From assembly GCA_030633795.1 (NCBI GenBank), contig DAOWCB010000021.1, forward strand, positions 1-10,866: a DNA stretch of 10,866 nt, given 5' to 3'. This document shows positions 1-6,182 of the stretch, piece by piece. A program made the translations under genes and the position numbers. The notes beneath the pieces are model-generated. The model was not told the DNA's origin and searched no databases. It saw only the letters and a list, made by a program, of their open reading frames with translations. Within the stretch, counting starts at the first letter, position 1. Every line of letters begins with the position of its first letter. This DNA comes from Candidatus Aminicenantota bacterium. GTDB taxonomy: Bacteria > Acidobacteriota > Aminicenantia > Aminicenantales > Aminicenantaceae.

Positions 1-210
1 ACAAAAGAGCCTCTGATCACTTTGGGATTTGGAGCCATCGAGGTTATTGCCAAGATTACTTTTTATTATCTTCATGAGAGGGGATGGCAGAAAGTTTCCT
101 GGGGGACGAAAAAACATCCTCTCGCCACCCTCCCGGTCAATCGTGAAGTTGCGCCCGATGACATGGAAAAGATAAAGGATTATCTCAAAGACCTTGGCTA
201 CATCGATTAA
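1..210 (+). CDS. DUF2061 family membrane protein, C-terminal part (5' end outside window)
   Basis: The reading frame is open from base 1 and ends at TAA 208-210, so only about the last 69 residues are present. The segment 'GFGAIEVIAKITFYYLHERGWQKVSWG' type sequence (residues 9-35 of the visible part) matches what I know of DUF2061: a hydrophobic helix with E and K, then a conserved YYLHER-W-x(3)-WG end. A soluble tail of about 33 residues follows, with charged 'PDDMEKIKDYLKDLGY' near its end. Such tails occur after DUF2061 in proteins that can be fused to other domains, so the full gene may be longer than a lone DUF2061 protein. No biochemical function is established. The gene overlaps rfaE2 by 17 bp, suggesting an operon. 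Confidence 0.75.
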   Translation, partial: TKEPLITLGFGAIEVIAKITFYYLHERGWQKVSWGTKKHPLATLPVNREVAPDDMEKIKDYLKDLGYID

Positions 211-679
211 AAAAACACATTCCCTTCGAAGCCTCGAAGAAATACGAACATCCTTAAAGAGAGAAGGAAAGACGGTTGTGTTCACAAATGGATGTTTTGA
301 TCTCATTCACAGCGGTCATGTGTTTCTGTTCAAAGAAGCAAAAAAACTCGGCGATGTTTTGATCGTTGCCGTGAACGATGATGAATCGATCGAAATGATC
401 AAAGGGCCTTCGAGGCCGATATTCCCCCTGGCAGAAAGGCTCGAGATTTTGGAAGCCATCGAATATATCGATTATCTCGTTCCTTTCCCGGAAGAAACTC
501 CTCAGAAAGTTATATCCGTTCTTCTCCCCGATGTCCTTGTCAAAGGAGAAGACTGGAAGAAAAATGAGGTGGTAGGGCGAAAAGAAGTCGAAGAGGCCGG
601 GGGAAAGGTTGTGCTTGTTACTTTGTGCAAAGGGCAATCCACGACGACGATTCTTGAAAATATTATTCATTCCCTCTAG
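194..679 (+). CDS. rfaE2: D-glycero-beta-D-manno-heptose 1-phosphate adenylyltransferase (HldE C-terminal domain type, stand-alone)
   Basis: This cytoplasmic nucleotidyltransferase transfers AMP from ATP to heptose 1-phosphate, making ADP-heptose for the LPS inner core. The 161-aa product is a single cytidylyltransferase-like domain. It has the nucleotide-binding signature TNGCFDLIHSGH at residues 31-42 (HxGH at 39-42), the VNDDESI region after strand 3, VKGEDW in the middle, and QSTTTI near the C terminus in place of the common YSTT-I signature. Its length fits stand-alone RfaE2; the sugar-kinase half of fused HldE is absent and must be encoded elsewhere. The start is TTG at 194, inside the end of the DUF2061 gene. 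An AAAGGA lies about 15 bases upstream, which is a long spacing, but family alignment needs residues from about here. No closer ATG exists. The overlap implies translational coupling. Confidence 0.9.
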   Translation: MATSIKKTHSLRSLEEIRTSLKREGKTVVFTNGCFDLIHSGHVFLFKEAKKLGDVLIVAVNDDESIEMIKGPSRPIFPLAERLEILEAIEYIDYLVPFPEETPQKVISVLLPDVLVKGEDWKKNEVVGRKEVEEAGGKVVLVTLCKGQSTTTILENIIHSL

Positions 680-687
680 TAAACAGC

Positions 688-727
688 AAAAAAAAAGCTC
701 TCCATCCCACATATGGGATGAAGAGCT
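688..727 (-). terminator. Strong intrinsic terminator for the minus-strand micro-ORF unit
   Basis: On the minus strand, arms 727-715 and 708-696 form a 13-bp stem (AGCTCT, one U.G wobble, CATCCC) around a 6-nt loop (709-714). Nine T residues (696-688) follow directly. Read on the plus strand, the wobble becomes a C.A mismatch and no T-run follows. The element is therefore built for leftward transcription. It lies just beyond the rfaE2 stop, so it separates the two converging units. Confidence 0.9.
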
Positions 728-765
728 ATGGATATTTCCCTTTAAAAGTATAGAACAGTTTTACA

Positions 766-834
766 TCATGTCCAGGATAAGGGGTGGCACCCTTCCGAAC
801 AATGAGCCACTCTAGGAACGGCATATTTTTTCAT
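766..834 (-). CDS. Putative 22-residue peptide with an HC-x3-CH motif, in its own transcription unit
   Basis: ATG 834-832 to TGA 768-766 encodes 22 residues. AGAAAGGAG (849-841), a near-ideal Shine-Dalgarno sequence, sits 6 bases upstream. A consensus promoter (898-870) precedes it and a strong terminator (727-688) follows, giving a predicted transcript of about 175 nt with nothing else in it. The peptide starts MKKYAVPR, has a symmetric HCSEGCH at residues 11-17, and ends in LSWT. It has no hydrophobic stretch, so it is not an obvious toxin or membrane peptide. I do not recognise it. The Cys/His cluster could bind metal or heme, or be a modification site, but this is speculation. The transcript could instead be a non-coding RNA: bases 810-806 and 788-784 inside the ORF can pair (GTGGC/GCCAC). 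Chance ORFs of this size are common, so the case rests on the signals around it. Confidence 0.5.
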   Translation of the reverse strand: MKKYAVPRVAHCSEGCHPLSWT

Positions 835-869
835 CAGAGACTCCTTTCTGGATTTTGTATACAATACTA

Positions 870-898
870 AATATATAAGATATATAGGATAATGTCAA
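870..898 (-). promoter_or_regulatory. Consensus sigma70-type promoter of the micro-ORF unit
   Basis: On the minus strand the -35 is TTGACA (898-893, 6/6), the spacer is 17 bp, and the -10 is TATATT (875-870, 5/6). The predicted start is near 862, leaving a leader of about 28 nt with a good Shine-Dalgarno site. It is among the best-matching promoters in the window and serves no other visible gene. Confidence 0.8.
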
Positions 899-950
899 GC
901 CCCCTCCTTATTCTCCTATATTTTGAGCATCTCTAAACCTGAGGCAATTT

Positions 951-2132
951 TTAATGCCTATCTTTCATGCGGTGTTTGTGGGAGGCTTTGAGTTTCTGGG
1001 TGAACCAGGACCAGATCTTTTTGTGGAAGTCGAGGCTCGGAGCATTGTCTTCCAGAATGGAGAGAAGATTGATATCCTCCGTGTCTTCAGGGGTTAAACG
1101 GGATTTTTTGGTCGCATCCCATATGTTGCGAGATTCGGGGTGAAACTGCACTCCCAGGACATTGGGGTAAATCTCATGTTCGATGGCTTCGATCACCTTG
1201 CCGTCCATCGATGTCGCGATGACTCGGATCCCTTTTCCGAGTTTCCGGACAGCTTGATGATGGGAACTGTATATAAAGGGGGCGTCTTCCTTTTTGAATC
1301 CCCATTCCTTGACGAATTTTCCATTCTCCCTAAGTTTGATCCTGTGCATGTTGCTGGAACGGAAATCTTGCGGGGAAAACTTGGAATAAGGATTTTTGTG
1401 CCAGTTCTCCCTTGTCATGGCGATGATTTCCTCGACGTATTTTATTCCGTAGATTTCAGAAGGAATATCCTGATATAACGTTCCTCCTGTGCCGACATTC
1501 ATGCTCTGGCTGCCGAGACACAATCCTAGAATCGGAAATTCCGGAAAGGACTCGAGATAGGATTCGAAGTTTTTGTCCTGCCACCCTCCGAGAAGATGGA
1601 AAACGGCGGCTATTTCGAGATAGCTCCGGTAGGGTGTACTAATGTCTACCAAAAGGCTGGTTTTTTCTTCGTACACGGCGGGAGGAATGTCATCGCCTCC
1701 GAAAAGGATCAGCCCATCCGAATACGAAAAAATTTTTATCAGTTCTTCACTCAAATCATTGTTTTGAAACAAAGTTTTAAGGTCGAGACCTTCCGTTAGC
1801 CTGTGAAACTTGATCCAATCATGCCCGTTTTCTTCGGCAAACTTTGCAGCTTCTTCGTAACTTCTGGCCACTTCTCTATCTTCGACTTGTTTTTCGTGAA
1901 AGAGGCCGATTACGATCAAATCTTGGATCGAAATGAGGCTCTGTTTCCGGAGTTCTACGAGAGTTTCTATATTTCCTTTTGTAGGATTGAGTATGGTGAG
2001 ACGGACATTTTCCGATCGTCGAGGGGCATCGTCAAAATATCGCTGGTCTGATTGGCACCAAAGGGAACCAATACAGAATAAGCAGCAAACAACCAAGGCA
2101 AGAAGAGGCTTTCCGAAAGAAGTTTTTTTCAT
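951..2132 (-). CDS. Exported class I glutamine amidotransferase-like protein (peptidase C26 / gamma-glutamyl hydrolase family)
   Basis: The 393-aa product carries a signal peptide: KK at residues 2-3, then a hydrophobic core to about 25, rich in Cys (16, 17, 20, 26) but with no proper lipobox. The mature part has class I amidotransferase hallmarks: FGGDDIPPAVY at 144-154 (the GG-D-xP-xxY of PuuD-like C26 proteins), nucleophile elbow LGLCLGSQ at 202-209 with Cys205, SSHHQAV at 289-295, and GVQFHPES at 327-334 giving His331 and Glu333. The triad is complete, so it should be active, probably hydrolysing a gamma-glutamyl bond. The substrate is unknown. Known PuuD enzymes are cytosolic, so an exported homologue probably does something else, for example gamma-glutamyl peptide or polyglutamate turnover. 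GGAGG lies 7 bases before ATG 2132, with a good promoter upstream. It appears monocistronic. Confidence 0.88.
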   Translation of the reverse strand: MKKTSFGKPLLALVVCCLFCIGSLWCQSDQRYFDDAPRRSENVRLTILNPTKGNIETLVELRKQSLISIQDLIVIGLFHEKQVEDREVARSYEEAAKFAEENGHDWIKFHRLTEGLDLKTLFQNNDLSEELIKIFSYSDGLILFGGDDIPPAVYEEKTSLLVDISTPYRSYLEIAAVFHLLGGWQDKNFESYLESFPEFPILGLCLGSQSMNVGTGGTLYQDIPSEIYGIKYVEEIIAMTRENWHKNPYSKFSPQDFRSSNMHRIKLRENGKFVKEWGFKKEDAPFIYSSHHQAVRKLGKGIRVIATSMDGKVIEAIEHEIYPNVLGVQFHPESRNIWDATKKSRLTPEDTEDINLLSILEDNAPSLDFHKKIWSWFTQKLKASHKHRMKDRH

Positions 2133-2167
2133 GGGAGGACCTCCGACAGGCTTTTTAAAGAAGCTTC

Positions 2168-2197
2168 ATTATAATTTTTTCTGCATCATCTTGGCAA
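2168..2197 (-). promoter_or_regulatory. Sigma70-type promoter of the C26 amidotransferase gene
   Basis: On the minus strand the -35 is TTGCCA (2197-2192, 5/6), the spacer 18 bp, and the -10 TATAAT (2173-2168, 6/6). The start would fall near 2161, giving a leader of about 28 nt that contains the GGAGG ribosome site before ATG 2132. Confidence 0.75.
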
Positions 2198-2230
2198 GCC
2201 CAACACAAGATCAGCGGATTTTATAAATAA

Positions 2231-2272
2231 TTCAGGAAAATACGGCCAGACCAATTACAGAGTGTTCCTGAA
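2231..2272. repeat. 8-bp inverted repeat, possible weak terminator
   Basis: TTCAGGAA (2231-2238) and TTCCTGAA (2265-2272) are perfect complements around a 26-base loop. A T-rich tract flanks the right arm on the plus strand (ATTTTT) and an AT-rich stretch flanks the other side. It lies just downstream of the small minus-strand gene ending at 2300 and upstream of the C26 promoter. It could end that gene's transcript, but the long loop and broken T-run make this weak. Confidence 0.35.
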
Positions 2273-2292
2273 ATTTTTCTACTGTTGGCAGA

Positions 2293-2304
2293 TGTAACGT
2301 TACA
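2293..2304. repeat. Perfect 12-bp palindrome TGTAACGTTACA overlapping a stop codon
   Basis: The palindrome spans the TAA stop (2302-2300) of the small minus-strand gene. It is about 100 bp upstream of the C26 promoter. It has the form of a dimeric-regulator half-site pair, but I see no second copy in the window and assign no regulator. Confidence 0.4.
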
Positions 2305-2548
2305 TATAGATTAACTCGAACTTGCCGGAGTCATGGATGATGAGCCGCACTTTCTGTTCTTCCATCTCACAGGTAAAAACCTCGCTCTTTTTTCCGGTCT
2401 TCTCGTCACGGATTCTTTTTCTGTCCAGAACTCTATCAATCTTGAATTCCCTGTTGCCAATAATCACTGATCTTGGCGTTTCCTTTCCTTTATAACCTTC
2501 ATAGAAACGGAGCTCGAACCGGTTGCCTTTATGAATCCTTGTTTTCAT
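2300..2548 (-). CDS. Small conserved-looking protein of unknown function (beta-rich, about 82 aa)
   Basis: I place the start at ATG 2548, because AGAAGG lies 5 bases before it. The frame extends 12 codons further up to ATG 2584, which has no ribosome site. The 82-residue product is charged and alternates short hydrophobic strands: FELRFYEGYKGKETPRSVII, then REFKIDRVLDRKRI, then EVFTCEME, then VRLIIHDSGKFELIY. This resembles a small unnamed bacterial family with a 'GYK..E.P..f..g.re..V..vlDr' core and an 'h-d...W/F-EL' ending. I have seen this pattern in small hypothetical proteins but cannot name it. There is no signal peptide or membrane segment, so it is probably cytoplasmic. It is divergent from mfd and alone on its strand. 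Confidence 0.7.
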   Translation of the reverse strand: MKTRIHKGNRFELRFYEGYKGKETPRSVIIGNREFKIDRVLDRKRIRDEKTGKKSEVFTCEMEEQKVRLIIHDSGKFELIYM

Positions 2549-2648
2549 TTCAGCCTTCTTCCCTATTCTACAATATTTATGCATCCCATTGGGTTTACAA
2601 AATCAAATTCCTACAATAGATGGAATCATCCTGTATAATAGGCATCTT

Positions 2649-5600
2649 ATGAGTCTCCATTTTCTTAAACAGTCGGAACAATTCCAAAACCTTCTCGAGG
2701 CTATCAAAAGCAAAAAAACAGGGCTGAAGATATCCGGACTTACTCCTTCAAGCAAGCCTTTCTTCCTGTCTGTTCTCAGTCAAGAATCAGATAAACCCAT
2801 CATATTTATACGACCCACCACCTCCTCTCTAAACCGCTTTGGCGATGAATGTCGGTTCTTTCTTTACCAGTTTGGTAGCCGGATTCAGCCGGCTATCCTT
2901 CCTCCGTTGTTTGATAATCCCTACCAAGAGATTCAGCCTGCGCTCGAGTCTGTTTCTGCCCGCATGCGATACTTGCACAGACTCCTCGAATCCTCTCCCC
3001 CCCTCCTCGTAACCAATCTTCCTGGACTTCTCAAACCCATTCCCAGACCTCAAGATCTGACTCAGCTCTTTTGCCAATTGAAACCAGGAGATCACATCGG
3101 CCGAGACAACTTGATTCAAAAATTGGGAGAATATGCCTATGCCAAACAAGATCTCGTGAATGCCCATGGGGAATACGCTTGGCGAGGCGGCATCGTGGAT
3201 GTGTTTTCTCCTTGGGAAGAGTATCCGTATCGCATCGAGTTCAGTGGTGAGGAAGTGGTTTCGGTGCGCGTATTCCAGCCCTCCAACCAACGCACCGTTG
3301 AAAAAGTCGATCGTATTCTCATTCCGAGTTTGAACGAATATTCCGATTCCAACGTCTCTGTTTCCTTCGAACATTTTTATGATGACGTTTTGTTCCTGAT
3401 AGATGATTCTGAGGAAACCGAGGAGGAATGGAAAAAAATCCGCGAAGATCATAAACAACAATACGATAAACTCCAATCTGAGAATAAATTTTCCCTTCCC
3501 CCCGATCAGATCTATCCTCCTGGGCCATGGGAAAGGATAAAAAACAAGGCTCTGTTCCTGACCGAAATGGAATCATCGGAAAGAAAGAACAATTTTCATT
3601 TTCCGTTTCAATCAGTCCCCCGCTTTGCTAATAAAATTCCGTTTTTTCTGGAGTATATCAAGAAGAGTCATGAAGAAAGAGAGAGGTGTTTCATATATTT
3701 TTCCCAAGAAGGAGTCCGCCGGAAATTATCCACCCTGCTCGCCCAGAATCAGATTCCTCATCATGAGTTGTCCTCGGCTTTTGAATTCCCAAAGGATGGA
3801 TCAGTCTCACTCCTTCTGGGAAAAATAAATCATGGTTTCCGCTTCCCACCTGAGAGGATCACGTATTTTTCTGAAACGGACATATTCACAGAAGAAAAGG
3901 TGCTGGTCAGTCGTCCGCGTGTAAGTCCGTTTGTTTCGGATTTCCGAGATTTGAAGGTGAATGATTATGTTGTCCACACTGATTACGGGATCGGGATATT
4001 CATGGGTTTAATAAAGTTGGAAGTCGATGAGGAGGACCACGAGTTCATCTCCATCCATTATCGAGATGACGACAAGCTTTTCGTTCCTGCAGAGAACCTT
4101 AATCTGGTCCAAAAGTACTCTCATCTGGGTGCAGCATCTCCTCCGTTGAATAAATTGGGAACCCTAGCATGGGAGAAAACAAAAGCCCGTACTAAAAAGG
4201 CCATCGAAAAAATGGCCAAACAGCTTCTCCATCTGTATGCACAGAGGAAGGCCATCCAGGGACACGGATACAGCCCTGGTGGCGTGTGGCAATCCGATTT
4301 CGAACAAACCTTTGCATATGAAGAGACAGATGACCAACTCATCGCCATCAAGGATATCTATCGGGATATGGAGTCGTTGTCCCCGATGGATCGGCTTTTG
4401 TGTGGAGATGTGGGTTATGGCAAAACGGAGGTGGCCATTCGAGCATCTTTCAAGGCTGTTATGGACGGAAAGCAGGCTGCCGTCCTTTGCCCGACCACGG
4501 TGCTTGCCAGCCAACACCTGAATACATTTCGGAATCGGATGGTGCTTTTCCCGCTACGTGTGGAGAGTCTGACTCGGTTCCAATCCAGGACTCAGCAGAA
4601 AAAGATTTTGGAAGATTTGAAAAAGGGTTTGGTCGATATTGTTATCAGTACACATCGGCTACTCTCCGGCGATGTGGAATTTCACAATTTGGGCCTTTTA
4701 ATTGTCGACGAAGAGCAGCGATTTGGGGTTGCTCACAAAGAAAAGATCAAACAGATGAAAGCCGATATCGATGTTCTGACCATGACAGCCACCCCGATCC
4801 CCCGGACCTTGAACCTTTCGCTTTCCGGATTGAGGGATATCAGCCTGATCGAAACCCCTCCGCGGGATAGACTGGCTATCCATACGGTTGTCACTGCCTT
4901 TGGCAGAAAGCTTATCTCATCTGCCATCAAAAAGGAGTTGGCGCGGGGAGGACAGGTTTATTTCATCCATAACCGGGTAGAGGATATTGATGCGGTGGCG
5001 CGAATGATCGCAACCTGGGTGACAGGAGCCAAGGTCGCGGTTGTCCACGGCCAAATGTCCGGCCTTGCCCTAGAAAAAAGGATGATAGATTTTATTGCAA
5101 AAAAGTATGATGTCCTTGTTTCCACAACGATCATCGAGAACGGGATCGATATTCCTATGGTTAACACTCTGATCGTCAATCGTGCCGACCGGTTTGGATT
5201 GGCTCAATTGTATCAGTTGCGTGGCAGAGTAGGGCGATCTTCCCGTCAAGCTGTTGCCTATTTTCTTGTTCCTCCGTTTTCTGAGCTCACACCATTGTCT
5301 AAACAGAGATTAAAAGCCCTTCAGGAGTTTTCCCAGCTCGGATCAGGTTTTCGGTTGGCTGCGAAGGACCTGGAAATCAGGGGTGCTGGCAATTTTTTAG
5401 GTTCCCAGCAACATGGGTGCATGGAAGCTATTGGCTTCGATTATTATATGCATCTTCTTGAGCAAACGGTAAAAGAGCTAAAAGGGGAGCAAGCAGATGA
5501 GGTGAAAACCGAGATCAATTTGAAGGTGAATATCCGTATTCCCGACGACTATCTTCCTCAAACAAATTTACGATTGAACCTGTACAAGCGCATTTCATCT

Positions 5601-5936
5601 GTGGAAACCATCGAAGATATGGAAAAAATACGCACAGAGATAATCGACAGATTCGGGCCACTCCCCCAACCTGTTCAAACTCTTGTGCGTTTTGGTATCA
5701 TCAAATTTCTTTCGCAGGAAATCCGGATCAAGACTATCGATCGCGTCGGGCAAAAAATCGTGTTTAAGTTTTTTCCGACATCGACAATAGACCTTGTCCG
5801 CATGACAGGCGTCCTTGAAAAGCATGATGGATCCATCACACCCCAGGGAGTGATGACCATTATGCTTCCCTCTTCCGATGATGTGAACATCATGATTGAA
5901 ACGATCTCTTTCTTGAAGGAGTTATCGGGTATGTAA
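2649..5936 (+). CDS. mfd: Transcription-repair coupling factor Mfd
   Basis: Mfd is a cytoplasmic DNA translocase that binds RNA polymerase stalled at lesions, removes it, and recruits UvrA. From ATG 2649 the protein has 1095 aa, close to the family's usual 1100-1150. The UvrB-like N-terminal part includes AWRGGIVDVFSP near residue 177. The RNA-polymerase-interacting domain starts at about 435 (KVNDYVVHTDYGIGIF). The RecG-like motor has Walker A GDVGYGKT at 586-593, DEEQ at 687-690, TATPIPR at 713-719 and QLRGRVGRS at 856-864. The translocation motif region (LAAKDLEIRGAGNFLGSQQHG) and the C-terminal D7 domain follow. All motifs are intact. The frame is open from TTG 2589, but the 20 extra residues do not look like Mfd. 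The ATG has only a weak AGG nearby; a TATAAT at 2634-2639 would give an almost leaderless mRNA. The last codons hold the next promoter's -35 element. Confidence 0.97.
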   Translation: MSLHFLKQSEQFQNLLEAIKSKKTGLKISGLTPSSKPFFLSVLSQESDKPIIFIRPTTSSLNRFGDECRFFLYQFGSRIQPAILPPLFDNPYQEIQPALESVSARMRYLHRLLESSPPLLVTNLPGLLKPIPRPQDLTQLFCQLKPGDHIGRDNLIQKLGEYAYAKQDLVNAHGEYAWRGGIVDVFSPWEEYPYRIEFSGEEVVSVRVFQPSNQRTVEKVDRILIPSLNEYSDSNVSVSFEHFYDDVLFLIDDSEETEEEWKKIREDHKQQYDKLQSENKFSLPPDQIYPPGPWERIKNKALFLTEMESSERKNNFHFPFQSVPRFANKIPFFLEYIKKSHEERERCFIYFSQEGVRRKLSTLLAQNQIPHHELSSAFEFPKDGSVSLLLGKINHGFRFPPERITYFSETDIFTEEKVLVSRPRVSPFVSDFRDLKVNDYVVHTDYGIGIFMGLIKLEVDEEDHEFISIHYRDDDKLFVPAENLNLVQKYSHLGAASPPLNKLGTLAWEKTKARTKKAIEKMAKQLLHLYAQRKAIQGHGYSPGGVWQSDFEQTFAYEETDDQLIAIKDIYRDMESLSPMDRLLCGDVGYGKTEVAIRASFKAVMDGKQAAVLCPTTVLASQHLNTFRNRMVLFPLRVESLTRFQSRTQQKKILEDLKKGLVDIVISTHRLLSGDVEFHNLGLLIVDEEQRFGVAHKEKIKQMKADIDVLTMTATPIPRTLNLSLSGLRDISLIETPPRDRLAIHTVVTAFGRKLISSAIKKELARGGQVYFIHNRVEDIDAVARMIATWVTGAKVAVVHGQMSGLALEKRMIDFIAKKYDVLVSTTIIENGIDIPMVNTLIVNRADRFGLAQLYQLRGRVGRSSRQAVAYFLVPPFSELTPLSKQRLKALQEFSQLGSGFRLAAKDLEIRGAGNFLGSQQHGCMEAIGFDYYMHLLEQTVKELKGEQADEVKTEINLKVNIRIPDDYLPQTNLRLNLYKRISSVETIEDMEKIRTEIIDRFGPLPQPVQTLVRFGIIKFLSQEIRIKTIDRVGQKIVFKFFPTSTIDLVRMTGVLEKHDGSITPQGVMTIMLPSSDDVNIMIETISFLKELSGM

Positions 5937-5942
5937 TATAAT
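5913..5942 (+). promoter_or_regulatory. Sigma70-type promoter of the leader and chaperone genes, overlapping the end of mfd
   Basis: The -35 is TTGAAG (5913-5918, 4/6), the spacer 18 bp, and the -10 a perfect TATAAT (5937-5942) that begins right after the mfd stop codon (5934-5936). The start would be near 5949-5950. It lets the chaperone genes be transcribed independently of mfd. Confidence 0.6.
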
Positions 5943-5987
5943 AGATTAAGTCTAATCTGGATTATTCACGAGCCGAGGTTGATATAT

Positions 5988-6056
5988 ATGCGAGGCACAG
6001 GGTATGCAGCTGTGGTTATCCACCGCAAATGCCCTGTAACGAAGCAGATGCATTAA
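5988..6056 (+). CDS. Possible 22-codon leader peptide inside the structured leader
   Basis: ATG 5988 runs 22 codons to TAA 6054-6056, beginning MRGTGYAAVV and ending in KQMH. GAGG (5975-5978) lies 9 bases upstream, an acceptable if long spacing. The ORF fills the loop between pairing segment 1 and segment 2 and stops 2 bases before segment 2, as a leader peptide controlling an attenuator would. No run of one regulatory amino acid stands out. Its codons overlap the 5997-6037 hairpin, and a chance ORF of this length is quite possible. Confidence 0.3.
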   Translation: MRGTGYAAVVIHRKCPVTKQMH

Positions 6057-6075
6057 GATCGGCTTGCCTGAAAGG

Positions 6076-6160
6076 TAAAAAATGCCGAGGAAAATATAAG
6101 AATAATATCAGGATAATATTCTGATATTGCTGGAATAATAAGAGGTATCGGCATTTTTTA
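6076..6160 (+). terminator. Intrinsic terminator with a branched stem, 22 bases before the PpiC lipoprotein gene
   Basis: TAAAAAATGCCGA (6076-6088) and TCGGCATTTTTTA (6148-6160) are a perfect 13-bp inverted repeat with T6 in the right arm. A second perfect repeat, AATATCAG (6104-6111) with CTGATATT (6121-6128), nests inside it. The A6/T6 symmetry means it could work in both directions, but all flanking genes are on the plus strand. Its place just before a start codon suggests it is conditional rather than a simple end to mfd. Confidence 0.75.
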
Positions 6161-6182
6161 TGAATAATTCAGACTAATAAAG

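Larger units (their letters stand above)
5943..6160 (+). promoter_or_regulatory. Structured 5' leader with attenuator-like architecture (or a free-standing ncRNA)
   Basis: This gap holds nested inverted repeats. AGATTA/TAATCT (5943-5948/5953-5958) lies at the start site. An outer stem pairs CGAGCCGA 5969-5976 with TCGGCTTG 6059-6066. Inside it, ACAGGG 5997-6002 pairs with CCCTGT 6032-6037, TGC 6005-6007 with GCA 6025-6027, and GTGG 6012-6015 with CCAC 6020-6023 around TTAT. A terminator follows at 6076-6160. The core GCCGA/TCGGC occurs four times in alternating order: 5972-5976, 6059-6063, 6084-6088, 6148-6152. So segment 2 can pair with 1 or 3, and 3 with 2 or 4. The 2:3 hairpin gains support from TTGCC/GGTAA inside it (6064-6068, 6074-6078). 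That is the logic of an attenuator or riboswitch. I could not match it to a known riboswitch, 6S RNA or SRP RNA. Confidence 0.6.

Noticed and set aside
254..712. 152-codon minus-strand ORF
   Set aside because: It lies antisense to rfaE2, whose family motifs are clear; the antisense product has no recognisable pattern and no start signal.
739..768. Selenocysteine read-through of the micro-ORF's TGA stop
   Set aside because: Only a short tail of eight more residues would follow before TAA, and no hairpin like a bacterial SECIS lies just after the TGA.
826..842. CTGATGA on the minus strand, resembling the hammerhead ribozyme core
   Set aside because: No stem II follows it, no properly placed GAAA and third stem are present, and the motif is explained by a CTG next to the ATG start of the micro-ORF.
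942..959. AGGCA/TGCCT inverted repeat at the end of the C26 gene
   Set aside because: The stem is only 5 bp and no T-run follows on the minus strand, so I do not call it a terminator.
2549..2584. Upstream ATG for the small minus-strand protein
   Set aside because: It has no Shine-Dalgarno site, while the ATG at 2548 has AGAAGG at good spacing.
2589..2648. TTG start giving Mfd 20 extra residues
   Set aside because: The extra residues do not resemble Mfd N termini, there is no ribosome site, and the first Mfd-like residues follow ATG 2649.
2226..6172. Shared 10-mer AATAATTCAG at 2226-2235 and 6163-6172
   Set aside because: It is a single AT-rich match with different flanks, expected by chance in a window of this size.
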